Source: Thiomicrorhabdus sp965602805
Lineage (GTDB): Bacteria > Pseudomonadota > Gammaproteobacteria > Thiomicrospirales > Thiomicrospiraceae
Direction: 5' to 3'
DNA: 64,000 nt
NCBI GenBank assembly: GCA_965602805.1
Contig: CBFCZK010000006.1
Coordinates: 62,001-126,000, forward strand
Part shown: in pieces, positions 17,834 through 26,546 of the stretch
Position numbering within the stretch: the first letter of the stretch is position 1
How the letters are laid out: every line of letters begins with the position of its first letter
Program-made: the position numbers and the translations under genes
The notes under the pieces: generated by a model
What the model saw: only the letters and a program-made list of their open reading frames with translations
What the model was told of the DNA's origin: nothing
The model's database searches: none

Positions 17834-18964
17834 TTAATACTTCTTCCAAACGACTCGGTTCACATAATCCGTATAGCTATGAATAATCCGTACAATTTTA
17901 TCAGAGACATTTGGCATAGAGTAATCATAAACTTGTCGTAACAGACGTTCATCGTCTCTAGGCTGGCTCTCCAGTATCGCCAACCCCTGCATAATGCGTT
18001 CAACGCCCAATCCAGCCATAATTACTGAAGCTTCTTCCATCCCCTCAGGTCTTTCGTGTGCTTCTCGAAGATTTAAGGCTGGGAAGTTCATAATGGAAGA
18101 TTCTTCATTAATCGTACCGCTATCGGATAAAACAGCTTTGGCTGAAACTTGTAATTTATTGTAATCCTTAAAACCTAAAGGCTTGAGTAGTTGCACTAAG
18201 GGGTTAAAAGTTACTTGCATTGCATCCACTCGGTTTTGAGTGCGTGGATGAGTAGATACAATTACTGGCATATTGTAGGTTTCAGCAATTGTATTCAATG
18301 ATTCAACCAAATTTAAGAAATTTTTATCTGAATCAACATTTTCTTCACGATGCGCGCTAACAACAAAAAACGCATGTTTCTCCAAGCCTAATCGTTCAAG
18401 CACATCTGAAGATTCAATACCCTCTTGATAAGTATTTAATACCTCAAACATCGGACTACCCGTTTTAATGATCATATCTGCTGGCAACCCTTCACTGAGC
18501 AAGTAATCACGAGCAATACTACTGTAGGTAAGGTTGATGTCGGCCATATGATCGACTATACGACGGTTAATTTCCTCTGGTACTCGTTGGTCAAAGCAAC
18601 GATTGCCCGCCTCCATATGAAACGTTGGAATTTTACGACGTTTTGCAGGCAATACCGCCATACAGCTATTGGTATCACCTAATACTAACAAAGCTTCGGG
18701 ATTTTCTTCCGCCAATACCTTATCCACCGCAATAATCACATTACCAATGGTTTCTGCTGCACTTGAACCCGCTGCACCCAAAAAGTAATCCGGCTTACGA
18801 ATATCCAAATCATTAAAGAATATTTCGTTTAGCTCATAGTCATAGTTTTGTCCTGTGTGCACCAAAACATGCTCACAATGTTCATCCAACTTTTTGATTA
18901 CACAGGAAAGACGAATGATCTCAGGGCGCGTGCCAACTACAGTTACTACTTTTAATTTTTTCAT
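17834..18964 (-). CDS. fnlC: UDP-N-acetylglucosamine 2-epimerase family, FnlC/WbjD type
   Basis: Catalyses the last step of UDP-N-acetyl-L-fucosamine synthesis, the C2 epimerisation. The product (about 376 aa) has the family start VVTVVGTRPEIIRL, LVLGDTNSCM, FHMEAGNRCFDQRVPEEINR, VSAHREENVD, STHPRT and the SDSGTINEE segment. The preceding two genes encode FnlB and FnlA homologues, which distinguishes it from plain WecB (ManNAc synthesis). ATG 18964 is preferred to the in-frame TTG at 18973. It follows fnlB by about 12 bp. The assignment rests on the three-gene context as much as on its own sequence. Confidence 0.9.
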   Translation of the reverse strand: MKKLKVVTVVGTRPEIIRLSCVIKKLDEHCEHVLVHTGQNYDYELNEIFFNDLDIRKPDYFLGAAGSSAAETIGNVIIAVDKVLAEENPEALLVLGDTNSCMAVLPAKRRKIPTFHMEAGNRCFDQRVPEEINRRIVDHMADINLTYSSIARDYLLSEGLPADMIIKTGSPMFEVLNTYQEGIESSDVLERLGLEKHAFFVVSAHREENVDSDKNFLNLVESLNTIAETYNMPVIVSTHPRTQNRVDAMQVTFNPLVQLLKPLGFKDYNKLQVSAKAVLSDSGTINEESSIMNFPALNLREAHERPEGMEEASVIMAGLGVERIMQGLAILESQPRDDERLLRQVYDYSMPNVSDKIVRIIHSYTDYVNRVVWKKY

Positions 18965-18976
18965 TTTATTCAACCA

Positions 18977-20083
18977 TTAAACTTTATAAGCGACCGTATC
19001 GGGCTTTTCAGGATTAAAATTCTCATTTGCCCACAACATCACAACCATTTCATCCTCGCCTACATTACTAATGTCATGCGACCAACCCGGAACCGTTTCG
19101 ACTATTTCAGGCTGCTCGCCGGAGGTATAAATTTCTTTTACTTCATCGGTCACAACATGTCTAAATCCAAAACGTGCCTTGCCTTTAATGACCAAGAACT
19201 TTTCAGTTTTGACATGATGATAATGCCCACCACGGGTAATACCTGGATGCGCGGTAAAAAAAGAGAACTGACCGGAATCTTTGGTCTTTAGCATCTCTAC
19301 AAACACACCACGTGGATCTTCATTTTTTTTAAGAGGATAATTAAATTGATCAGGCGAAATATAGCTGAGATAGGTTGCATAAAGTACGCGCATAAAACCT
19401 TCGCCAACGGCCTCGGTTATCAACGTATTACGACTGTTCTTAAACTGTTGTAATTGCTTCGCCAAGTCACCCAGAGTCGTTTTATAAAGCGGTTCGATAT
19501 CAATATGCAATGTTTCTTTAGGGCGTTCTGTCATCACCTTAATAAAGGAGGTAACCACATCACCAATATGCACTAAATTTAATTCGGCATTGGGATCATT
19601 CACTTGAATCGGTAAATCGTGGCTAATATTGTGACAAAAAGTTGCCACCACAGAGTTATAGTTTGGTTTGCACCACTTACCAAATACATTTGGTAAACGA
19701 TAGATGTAAACCGGATTTTCAGTTTCTATGTATAAATTCAACAAATGCATTTCGGCCTGCAGTTTACTGCGGCCATACGGATTCATGCGCTCTGCCTGAG
19801 TCGATGACGCTAAAATGATCGGAATGACTTTATTGGATGAACGAACCGCATCACAAATATGCTTAGTCAGATCGGCGTTGCCTTCAAAAAACTCTTTTTC
19901 TTCTATTGGTCGATTCACACCCGCCAGATGAAAAATAAAATCAACCTGTTCTACCAGGCCTGGTAGGTTATGAAACTCTGAATTTCGAGTGAATTTAATC
20001 ACCTCGACATCATTAGATTCACTTAAACTCACACAAAGGTTTTTACCAATAAACCCATCGGCACCGGTCACTAAAACTTTCAT
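18977..20083 (-). CDS. fnlB: UDP-L-FucNAc pathway reductase/epimerase, FnlB/CapF/WbjC type
   Basis: Bifunctional enzyme of UDP-L-FucNAc synthesis: an N-terminal SDR domain (VTGADGFIGKNLCV, about residues 1-240; active site YGRSKLQAE) and a C-terminal cupin domain (about 245-368; GHYHHVKTEKFLVIKGKARF, with the zinc-ligand histidines). This two-domain layout is characteristic of CapF. It lies between fnlA and fnlC with 3-bp and 12-bp gaps. An exact ACCAGGCCTGGT palindrome sits in its reading frame at 19953-19964, coding for part of LPGLVE, without disrupting the frame. Confidence 0.92.
   Translation of the reverse strand: MKVLVTGADGFIGKNLCVSLSESNDVEVIKFTRNSEFHNLPGLVEQVDFIFHLAGVNRPIEEKEFFEGNADLTKHICDAVRSSNKVIPIILASSTQAERMNPYGRSKLQAEMHLLNLYIETENPVYIYRLPNVFGKWCKPNYNSVVATFCHNISHDLPIQVNDPNAELNLVHIGDVVTSFIKVMTERPKETLHIDIEPLYKTTLGDLAKQLQQFKNSRNTLITEAVGEGFMRVLYATYLSYISPDQFNYPLKKNEDPRGVFVEMLKTKDSGQFSFFTAHPGITRGGHYHHVKTEKFLVIKGKARFGFRHVVTDEVKEIYTSGEQPEIVETVPGWSHDISNVGEDEMVVMLWANENFNPEKPDTVAYKV
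19953..19964. repeat. Dispersed palindrome ACCAGGCCTGGT, copy 3
   Basis: Exact copy inside fnlB, read in frame as Pro-Gly-Leu-Val. It is extended to 14 bp as TACCAGGCCTGGTA. This copy lies on the island. Confidence 0.9.
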
Positions 20084-20086
20084 AGA

Positions 20087-21121
20087 TTACTCCTCTGCAA
20101 TGGCATTCTCGCCGCGAGAAATTGCCCGCATAAACTCAAGCTTAAGCAATAAGTTTTTCATGCCTTCAACATCTAAGCGATGCGTATTGTGTGAGTTGTA
20201 ATCTTCTGCCTGCGAGATTTTCTCTTCACCCTGTTCAACAAATTTTGAGTAATTTAAATCACGTAAATCCGGCGGCACTCTATAATAATCACCCATATCT
20301 TCAGCACAAACCATCTCTTCTCGGCTTAACAATGCTTCAAACAGCTTTTCACCGTGACGAGTACCAATAATGTTAATTGCATGCTCAGGCTTGCCCATCA
20401 TTTCAACTAAAGCCTGAGCAAGGGTTTCCACCGTAGCCGCAGGGGCTTTTTGTACAAAAATATCGCCATTATTGCCATGCTCAAACGCGTATAACACTAA
20501 ATCAACCGCATCGGCCAGCGTCATCATAAAACGCGTCATATTTGGATCGGTAATGGTCAACGCTTGATTCGCTCTGATCTGTTCAACAAATAACGGAATA
20601 ACCGAACCACGAGAAGCCATTACATTGCCATAACGCGTGCCACAAATAACCGTTTTAGACTCATCTAAATTTCTTGATTTGGCCACCATGACTTTTTCCA
20701 TCATCGCTTTAGAAATACCCATGGCATTAATTGGGTAAACAGCCTTATCGGTGCTTAAACACACTACGCGTTTTACCTCATTCTGAATCGCGGCTTCAAG
20801 TACGTTTTCAGTACCCAAAACATTGGTTTTCACGGCCTGCATGGGATGAAATTCACATGAAGGAACTTGCTTTAAAGCGGCCGCATGAAAAATAAAATCT
20901 ACACCACGTGTTGCCGTTAGCACAGAACGAAAGTCTCGCACATCGCCAATATAAAACTTTAACTTTGAATTAGCATAATTCTTACGCATATCATCTTGTT
21001 TTTTCTCATCACGAGAAAAAATACGAATTTCTTTCAAGTCAGAATCTAAAAAACGTTTAAGTACTGCGTTTCCAAATGAACCAGTACCACCAGTTATTAA
21101 TAATATTTGTCCCTTAAACAT
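20087..21121 (-). CDS. fnlA: UDP-GlcNAc 4,6-dehydratase/5-epimerase, FnlA/CapE/WbjB type
   Basis: First enzyme of UDP-L-FucNAc synthesis, converting UDP-GlcNAc to the 4-keto-6-deoxy sugar with C5 inversion. The 344-aa soluble SDR shows ITGGTGSFGNAVLKRF (cofactor loop), VDFIFHAAALKQVP, and CLSTDKAVYPINAMGISKAM (Met-x3-Lys active site). Unlike the 12.3-kb dehydratase it has no TM segments. It heads the contiguous fnlA-fnlB-fnlC set. It starts 1 bp from the stop of the preceding AT-rich gene, so it is part of the same operon although base composition changes sharply at this junction. Confidence 0.93.
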   Translation of the reverse strand: MFKGQILLITGGTGSFGNAVLKRFLDSDLKEIRIFSRDEKKQDDMRKNYANSKLKFYIGDVRDFRSVLTATRGVDFIFHAAALKQVPSCEFHPMQAVKTNVLGTENVLEAAIQNEVKRVVCLSTDKAVYPINAMGISKAMMEKVMVAKSRNLDESKTVICGTRYGNVMASRGSVIPLFVEQIRANQALTITDPNMTRFMMTLADAVDLVLYAFEHGNNGDIFVQKAPAATVETLAQALVEMMGKPEHAINIIGTRHGEKLFEALLSREEMVCAEDMGDYYRVPPDLRDLNYSKFVEQGEEKISQAEDYNSHNTHRLDVEGMKNLLLKLEFMRAISRGENAIAEE

Positions 21122-22498
21122 TTAACTTTCGTCCTTTAAATTGGTGAGTATTTTTTTTAAATCAAAAAATGTAACAGCCCTTAATATTTTGGGATCTAAC
21201 AAGGATGGGAACATCAAATCTACATAGGATTTATCTCGTTTATCAATCAAAACAGAGATTGAAACTGAATTATTATATAAGGCCTCAACAAGAACCGTTG
21301 ACTTTCGCGCTAAACAAATATTATTCGAAATTGCCTCATCAAAAGATTCAATAAACTGAACTTTATTAAAGACTGAAGCATAATTTTCAATACGGTCCTT
21401 AACATGCAACTTAACCAGCACTTCAAAACCTTCTTTCACTAAAAATTCCATTATTTTTAGGTTAACTTCTGGCTCTCTTGATTCAGGAAAAAACACTATT
21501 GATCTTTCTTTATCCTTCTTAATATTTCGAGAAAACATTTTTACTGCAACATCTTCATCAAAAACAAAATCTATCGATTCATTTTTATAAAGTTTTTGTA
21601 AATATTCTTTTGCCTTAGAACTTGTACAATAAAATTTATCTCCCACTAAACCACCGGGCATTCTATAAGAATATTCTAATCCATGCGGTATACAAACACA
21701 CCGAATACCATATTTCCTACATAGTCTCTTTTCAACAAGCGCAAACCTATCTTCTTTATTTCCCGTATAGTACGTATCAAATTTTCGGTGTTTGAACAGT
21801 TCGTGTAAATAAAACTCAAAATTACATTTATGGGCAATACGCTTTGCATAAAAATACAGTACATATCCAGACAAGCCAATTCCAACTGTATTTTTTGTAT
21901 CGATAATAATTCTGAAAAAGTCTACCAATGAGCAAAATGGAACATATCCCAAACTGGGTATTTTTTTAAAAAAACCTACAATAGAATACAGGCTACTGCT
22001 CTTTGAATTATTAAAAGCAAAGCTATCAGTTAAAAAAACAACCCCATCTTTCTCCAAAAACTGCATTTTTTGATAAGCAGCAGGTGCTCTTACTACCGTT
22101 ACAGATTCTTCTCTGAGCTTTTGCACACGATTAACTTTTCTAAATTTATAAATTGTATATATAGGAATTAATAAAGAAGATACAAACACAATAAAAAAAG
22201 ATACTAAAAGATAAAACACACTCTTAAAATAAAAAGAAAAATAGTTACTCAAGGGCATTGCAACATCAGCCCTTATAGCTGCTGCCTGCCACAAATTAGA
22301 GCCTAAGGCATCACATTTTTTTAACGTCAACATTTTATACTTTTCAAGTAAGGGTATATAAAAATAAAGAAAAATCTCATTTATATAATCAGAATAGCCC
22401 TTACGTTTTCTTGAAATGGAGTTTATTTCTTCTACAAAAGATAAATTACTATCTACTGCAGAGTTACAACTATCATCATTTAGTTCCTGATTATGCAT
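21122..22498 (-). CDS. Unrecognised polysaccharide-locus protein, possible GT-B-like transferase
   Basis: I do not recognise this 458-aa protein with confidence. It has a hydrophobic stretch at about residues 88-112 (VFYLLVSFFIVFVSSLLI), and its C-terminal half has features of GT-B enzymes of the capsule/teichoic-acid polymerase kind: RCVCIPHGLEYSY, SIVFFPESREPEVNL, FEVLVKLHVKDR, and CLARKSTVLVEALY, which recall the PHG, KxHP-like and serine-rich segments of CDP-glycerol glycerophosphotransferase and polysialyltransferase families. Together with wzy and wzx it is markedly more AT-rich than the rest of the island. A serotype-specific transferase is a reasonable guess, not a demonstration. Confidence 0.5.
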   Translation of the reverse strand: MHNQELNDDSCNSAVDSNLSFVEEINSISRKRKGYSDYINEIFLYFYIPLLEKYKMLTLKKCDALGSNLWQAAAIRADVAMPLSNYFSFYFKSVFYLLVSFFIVFVSSLLIPIYTIYKFRKVNRVQKLREESVTVVRAPAAYQKMQFLEKDGVVFLTDSFAFNNSKSSSLYSIVGFFKKIPSLGYVPFCSLVDFFRIIIDTKNTVGIGLSGYVLYFYAKRIAHKCNFEFYLHELFKHRKFDTYYTGNKEDRFALVEKRLCRKYGIRCVCIPHGLEYSYRMPGGLVGDKFYCTSSKAKEYLQKLYKNESIDFVFDEDVAVKMFSRNIKKDKERSIVFFPESREPEVNLKIMEFLVKEGFEVLVKLHVKDRIENYASVFNKVQFIESFDEAISNNICLARKSTVLVEALYNNSVSISVLIDKRDKSYVDLMFPSLLDPKILRAVTFFDLKKILTNLKDES

Positions 22499-22601
22499 AA
22501 TACACTTTATAATTTATCCCAAACCCTCGAATGGCTTAAACAATCTATTCCCGAAAGAAATATTAAAGAGCGAAATATCTAGAGTAGACAATACTTACTC
22601 T

Positions 22602-23786
22602 TTATCTCAACTTTATTCGACGAGTTTTACTAAACAAAGCCAATACTAATTTATATAAAAAATAAGCCAATAGAAAAGTAATAAATAACCTTATTAACCT
22701 GGCATCCAGCACCCCTCCCCTAACAAATTGAACGGCATTGACTCCACAATAAATTAGAAAGAAATTCAAATAACTCTTTTTTCGATTAAAGAGGGCTTTA
22801 GCAAAAAAATATACATAAAGAAAATAGAAAACGGGTACAAACAATAAGGAGAGTAAGCCAATATTAAGAATAGACCCACCATAAATACCAAAAGTCTGTG
22901 TCGTCCCCCTTGCGGCAACTTCTGGATACACTTCCCTTGTTTCCGCATTTGAAATCGGCTTATCAGGATAAATTGACCTAGGAAGCAGTAAATTTGATAA
23001 ATCCTGAATCACACAGGTATAGCATGCCCCTTCTCTATACCAGTAATCAATTGCATCATTAATTGCAAAAGCCTGGTTCATATCAGCTTCACTAGAACTA
23101 GTCTCCAAATATTCATTTACATTGGTAGAGCCGCTACGAAACAAAGTATTGTAGGCAAAAGAAGAAATAATCAGTACCGTGATTAACCCGCCAATAAAAA
23201 ATATTTTTTTCCCATCCCAGACAACTGTATAAATCATGAAAAACAGTAATAGGTATGTAATTACATGCCCCCTGCCCCCTGTCGCCGCATTTATTAAAAT
23301 CAGTAACAATATAATAAACATGGAAAATTTTGTAAAGCCGTGTAAATAGCTATCATATAAAGCAACAAAAACCATTGCATACAAGAAATAGAATAACCAA
23401 GAGGTTCCTATTTTTGACTGAGAGTAAAAGGTATGATTGCTCAGATACACTTGTGATATGTCAAGCACACCAAACACCTTAAAAACTAAATACAGAAAAA
23501 TAGCAATAGTGGCTACCAATAAAAACATATAACCTTGCCAGCCAATTGTCAGACCACTAGGACTTAAGTGGCTTTCCAATACACAGGCATTCGCTAGACT
23601 TCGACTTGAATACCTATAAAGCCACACAAACATTACCAGCATCATAAAATCTATACTTATGATAAAAAAAACAAACTCTTCAGGTAATGTCGACTCACCT
23701 TTAAATAAAGGTATATGAATAAAAACCACATCATAAGCAAGTAAAAACATAATTGGGGATAAAAGAAGTGTAACTAATATCTTCAT
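22602..23786 (-). CDS. wzy: Probable O-antigen/oligosaccharide polymerase (Wzy-like)
   Basis: Wzy joins lipid-linked repeat units on the periplasmic side of the inner membrane. This 394-aa protein is almost entirely hydrophobic, with about ten TM segments and one large periplasmic loop around residues 220-300 (containing YWYREGACYTC and LPRSIYPDKPISNAETREVYPE), the usual Wzy topology. Sequence identity in this family is too low for motif proof. The case rests on topology, the PRSIYPDKP-like loop motif common in polymerases, and its position beside the flippase. It is very AT-rich, as variable wzy genes often are. Confidence 0.8.
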   Translation of the reverse strand: MKILVTLLLSPIMFLLAYDVVFIHIPLFKGESTLPEEFVFFIISIDFMMLVMFVWLYRYSSRSLANACVLESHLSPSGLTIGWQGYMFLLVATIAIFLYLVFKVFGVLDISQVYLSNHTFYSQSKIGTSWLFYFLYAMVFVALYDSYLHGFTKFSMFIILLLILINAATGGRGHVITYLLLFFMIYTVVWDGKKIFFIGGLITVLIISSFAYNTLFRSGSTNVNEYLETSSSEADMNQAFAINDAIDYWYREGACYTCVIQDLSNLLLPRSIYPDKPISNAETREVYPEVAARGTTQTFGIYGGSILNIGLLSLLFVPVFYFLYVYFFAKALFNRKKSYLNFFLIYCGVNAVQFVRGGVLDARLIRLFITFLLAYFLYKLVLALFSKTRRIKLR

Positions 23787-23811
23787 AGTAAATTCAACAT
23801 AATAAGCTCAT

Positions 23812-25122
23812 TCAGATTCTTCTCACCCAGAAAAAGATACCTTTGTTGCTTATTACAACTAAAGCTTTCAATTCTTTATCCAAGTAATTTACTATATAAT
23901 TCCCAGAAACTATTGCAATCAATGTTGAAATAGCAGCCCCTTCAATTCCATATTGAGGAATTAATAACATATTTAAAATAATATTAATAACTAGTGCTAT
24001 AAAAGTTCTAAATGCAATTTTCTTCTCCATCCCCTCAACTGTTAAATAGCGAGCCGTCAGTGACCCAATTGCGGCAAAAGATGCTGACCACATAATAATC
24101 ACAAATACAAATACCGTTTTAGGCTCAACAAACTCCGCACCAAATGCTAGAAAGATAATTTCATAACCAAATAATGTTGAGAAAATCGCGCCTACTGCAG
24201 CACTCCAAAACATAAAGCTGAACATCTGAGAAAGTTTTTTTTCATATTGCTCAGGCGTACTAGCCTTCAACTTTACAAGTACAGGTAATAATGAAGCGCT
24301 AATAATAGAAAAAATCATAATCCAACCTTCATAAATACGTGTTGCGGCTGAGTATAATCCCAAATCATATACACCTAGCATACTTTTTATCATTATCTGA
24401 TCAACTCGCATATATAAAACAATCGCTAATGCAGACAGTACCATTGGCCAAGAGCTCTTTAACAAAGGTTTAACATAACTTTTATCAAATCTTATAAAAA
24501 AATTGGGCTGTTGCTTTAAACCGTGGGTTATTAATAAAAACAGTGCTATAAGTGCAAAATCTAAGGCAAAAGCAATCGTTAGAATCAATAAATCTACTTC
24601 TAAATAGACAAGGTAAACTTTAAATAATGAACTAATACCGAGCGCTACACTTTTAGCAATTGAACTGTATTTTGCCTGTACCTGACTCTGGAAGCTGTAG
24701 TCAACTACAAAAAATACCTGGGAGATAATACCTGATGCAATAATCCAAATATATAGCCTAATTTCTGGATCATCTTCGACGAGTTGGGTTATAAACCACA
24801 AGACTACATACGATACGATGGCAAACACAAACATTAACCAAAAAGCAGTCCCCAAAATCACTGGTGTATTGTCTCTGTTTTTTGATAACTCTCTAACTAG
24901 AATTGAGTCCATTCCCAAACGACTCAATGCCATAAAAACGGAAACAATAGCCAATGCGTATGAAAGCACCCCAAAACTTTCAGGACCAATATAACGCGCA
25001 ACATATACAGTAACAAAAACTGCCGAAATAACCCTAAGAAGATATTCGGACAACATCCAAGATGAGTTTTTAAAGTACTTTATAAAGCTCTGACTAAGCA
25101 TTAAATTTAGTTTTATCAACAT
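23812..25122 (-). CDS. wzx: Polysaccharide flippase (Wzx-like, MATE/MVF-related)
   Basis: Wzx flips undecaprenyl-linked repeat units across the inner membrane. The product has about twelve TM segments and the N-terminal signature seen in O-antigen flippases, ARYIGPESFGVLSYALA with LGMDSILVREL just after. The ATG at 25122 gives about 436 aa; a TTG at 25146 would overlap the HAD gene and ATG 25101 would lose seven residues; none has a strong ribosome site. It is adjacent to wzy, as in most Wzx/Wzy loci, and shares the low GC of its neighbours. Confidence 0.9.
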   Translation of the reverse strand: MLIKLNLMLSQSFIKYFKNSSWMLSEYLLRVISAVFVTVYVARYIGPESFGVLSYALAIVSVFMALSRLGMDSILVRELSKNRDNTPVILGTAFWLMFVFAIVSYVVLWFITQLVEDDPEIRLYIWIIASGIISQVFFVVDYSFQSQVQAKYSSIAKSVALGISSLFKVYLVYLEVDLLILTIAFALDFALIALFLLITHGLKQQPNFFIRFDKSYVKPLLKSSWPMVLSALAIVLYMRVDQIMIKSMLGVYDLGLYSAATRIYEGWIMIFSIISASLLPVLVKLKASTPEQYEKKLSQMFSFMFWSAAVGAIFSTLFGYEIIFLAFGAEFVEPKTVFVFVIIMWSASFAAIGSLTARYLTVEGMEKKIAFRTFIALVINIILNMLLIPQYGIEGAAISTLIAIVSGNYIVNYLDKELKALVVISNKGIFFWVRRI

Positions 25123-25132
25123 ATAAACCGAT

Positions 25133-25798
25133 TTAAAAAAGATCAACCAAATCAGAAATTTTACTAGAATTTTGAATTCTCTCTGTGTCCGTCCACTTCA
25201 CCCAGTCTTCTACTTCAGTCCAATTGGTTAAAAACACAAAATCCAAATTTGCTCGAACTGCCGCTTGAAAATCATATTTACTATCACCAAAGAAAAGGGC
25301 CTGCTTTTGAATATTTCGATTATCTAATTCTCTCTCTAAGATAACATCCTTATTATCAGGACTACCAAAGATACCACCATCAAACAGTTCAAAAAGCCCT
25401 CTTGCAGCAAAGACTTCTCGCAACTCATCTTGATCACCTCCAGACACAATCAGCCAATTTGCTTGGGGTGTCTGTTTACGGAGCTCTGTAAGGCCTAATG
25501 CAATATCACATTGCATCAAACCAGATTTTACTTTAGTAGCAAACTTTTCTAAAAGATTATCCAACAATGTCTTAGTAAGGGCTTGCTGTAAAATCTCTTT
25601 AATAAAATATTCAAACTTTAAATAACGTGAAATCCCGCCATTTTGGACATGATAGTCAACTAAGGCCTGTGCTTTATCGTGACCAAAACTTAAAGTCGCG
25701 TCATAAAACGCCTGAGTTTTGACTTTATTGGAATTAAGAACAACCCCATCACAATCAAACACCAAAGTTTGATATGAGCTTAAATCTAAACTCATCAT
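25133..25798 (-). CDS. HAD-superfamily phosphatase of the sugar-acid module
   Basis: A 221-aa HAD hydrolase with motif I VFDCDGVVLNSN, motif II VSGG, and motif III/IV GDSKYDFQAAVRANL; a helical cap lies between motifs I and II (subclass IA, phosphoglycolate-phosphatase-like). It overlaps the KdsB-like gene by 4 bp and follows the aldolase-like gene, so it probably dephosphorylates an intermediate before CMP activation, in the same logical place as KdsC in Kdo synthesis although KdsC itself is a capless HAD. Substrate unknown. Confidence 0.8.
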   Translation of the reverse strand: MMSLDLSSYQTLVFDCDGVVLNSNKVKTQAFYDATLSFGHDKAQALVDYHVQNGGISRYLKFEYFIKEILQQALTKTLLDNLLEKFATKVKSGLMQCDIALGLTELRKQTPQANWLIVSGGDQDELREVFAARGLFELFDGGIFGSPDNKDVILERELDNRNIQKQALFFGDSKYDFQAAVRANLDFVFLTNWTEVEDWVKWTDTERIQNSSKISDLVDLF

Positions 25799-26538
25799 CT
25801 GTTCTCCTGCACGGCTCTTAACGCCGCTTCAACTTTTTCGACATCCTCGGGTACGTCCACCGCTAAACTGCCTGGCTGAGTTTTAAACATACGAACCCCC
25901 TGATTCCACTCTAAGAAACGTAAAATTTCAATATCTTCAGACTGTTCAATGGTGCTTTTACGGCCAAACTGCCCATAATCTAATAGCTCTTGTCTGCTAA
26001 AGGCGTAAATACAAACCTGCTTGTAATACTCTGCAGGTGCGTATTTGGCATCTTTAATCCCTGGAATAGCTTGACGGGACATATAAATCATTTGTGACTG
26101 CTCGGTAAAAATCACTTTTGGAATATTGATTGAATCTGGATCTTCATCCTCTGACAAAGCACAATAACCATTAATAACCTGATTAGGATGAGACCTCTTT
26201 TCTTCAATGGCATTCAAAATATCTTGGGGGGAGACCAATGGCTCATCCCCTTGAACATTCACATAGATATCCGCATCCACTTTCTCAGCCACTTCTGCCA
26301 AACGATCAGTTCCAGTTAGAGCCTGACCACAGGTCATAGTGACTTGAAAACCAGCCTCTTTAACAACTTGAGCAATACGCTCATCATCGGTTGCTACATA
26401 AACGTTATCAGAACCTACAGCTTTAGCACTCAACTCTGCTACCCACAAAATCATCGGTTTGCCTAACAGAGGGACTAGTGGCTTACCAGGATAGCGCGAT
26501 GACTTATAGCGTGCAGGTATGATAACAATGGCTTTCAT
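25795..26538 (-). CDS. CMP-ulosonic acid cytidylyltransferase, KdsB-like
   Basis: Activates a 3-deoxy-ulosonic acid with CTP. The 247-aa protein is a full-length KdsB-family member: IIPARYKSSRYPGKPLVPL (nucleotide loop), TGTDRLAEVAEK, YVNVQGDEPLV (metal-binding Asp), and AVDVPEDVEKVE at the C-terminus. Housekeeping KdsB is normally encoded with lpxK or msbA; here it lies between an aldolase-like gene and a HAD phosphatase in an O-antigen operon, so a second, locus-specific enzyme for Kdo or a related acid is more likely. The exact sugar is not deducible. Confidence 0.85.
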   Translation of the reverse strand: MKAIVIIPARYKSSRYPGKPLVPLLGKPMILWVAELSAKAVGSDNVYVATDDERIAQVVKEAGFQVTMTCGQALTGTDRLAEVAEKVDADIYVNVQGDEPLVSPQDILNAIEEKRSHPNQVINGYCALSEDEDPDSINIPKVIFTEQSQMIYMSRQAIPGIKDAKYAPAEYYKQVCIYAFSRQELLDYGQFGRKSTIEQSEDIEILRFLEWNQGVRMFKTQPGSLAVDVPEDVEKVEAALRAVQENR

Positions 26539-26546
26539 AAAAATCC

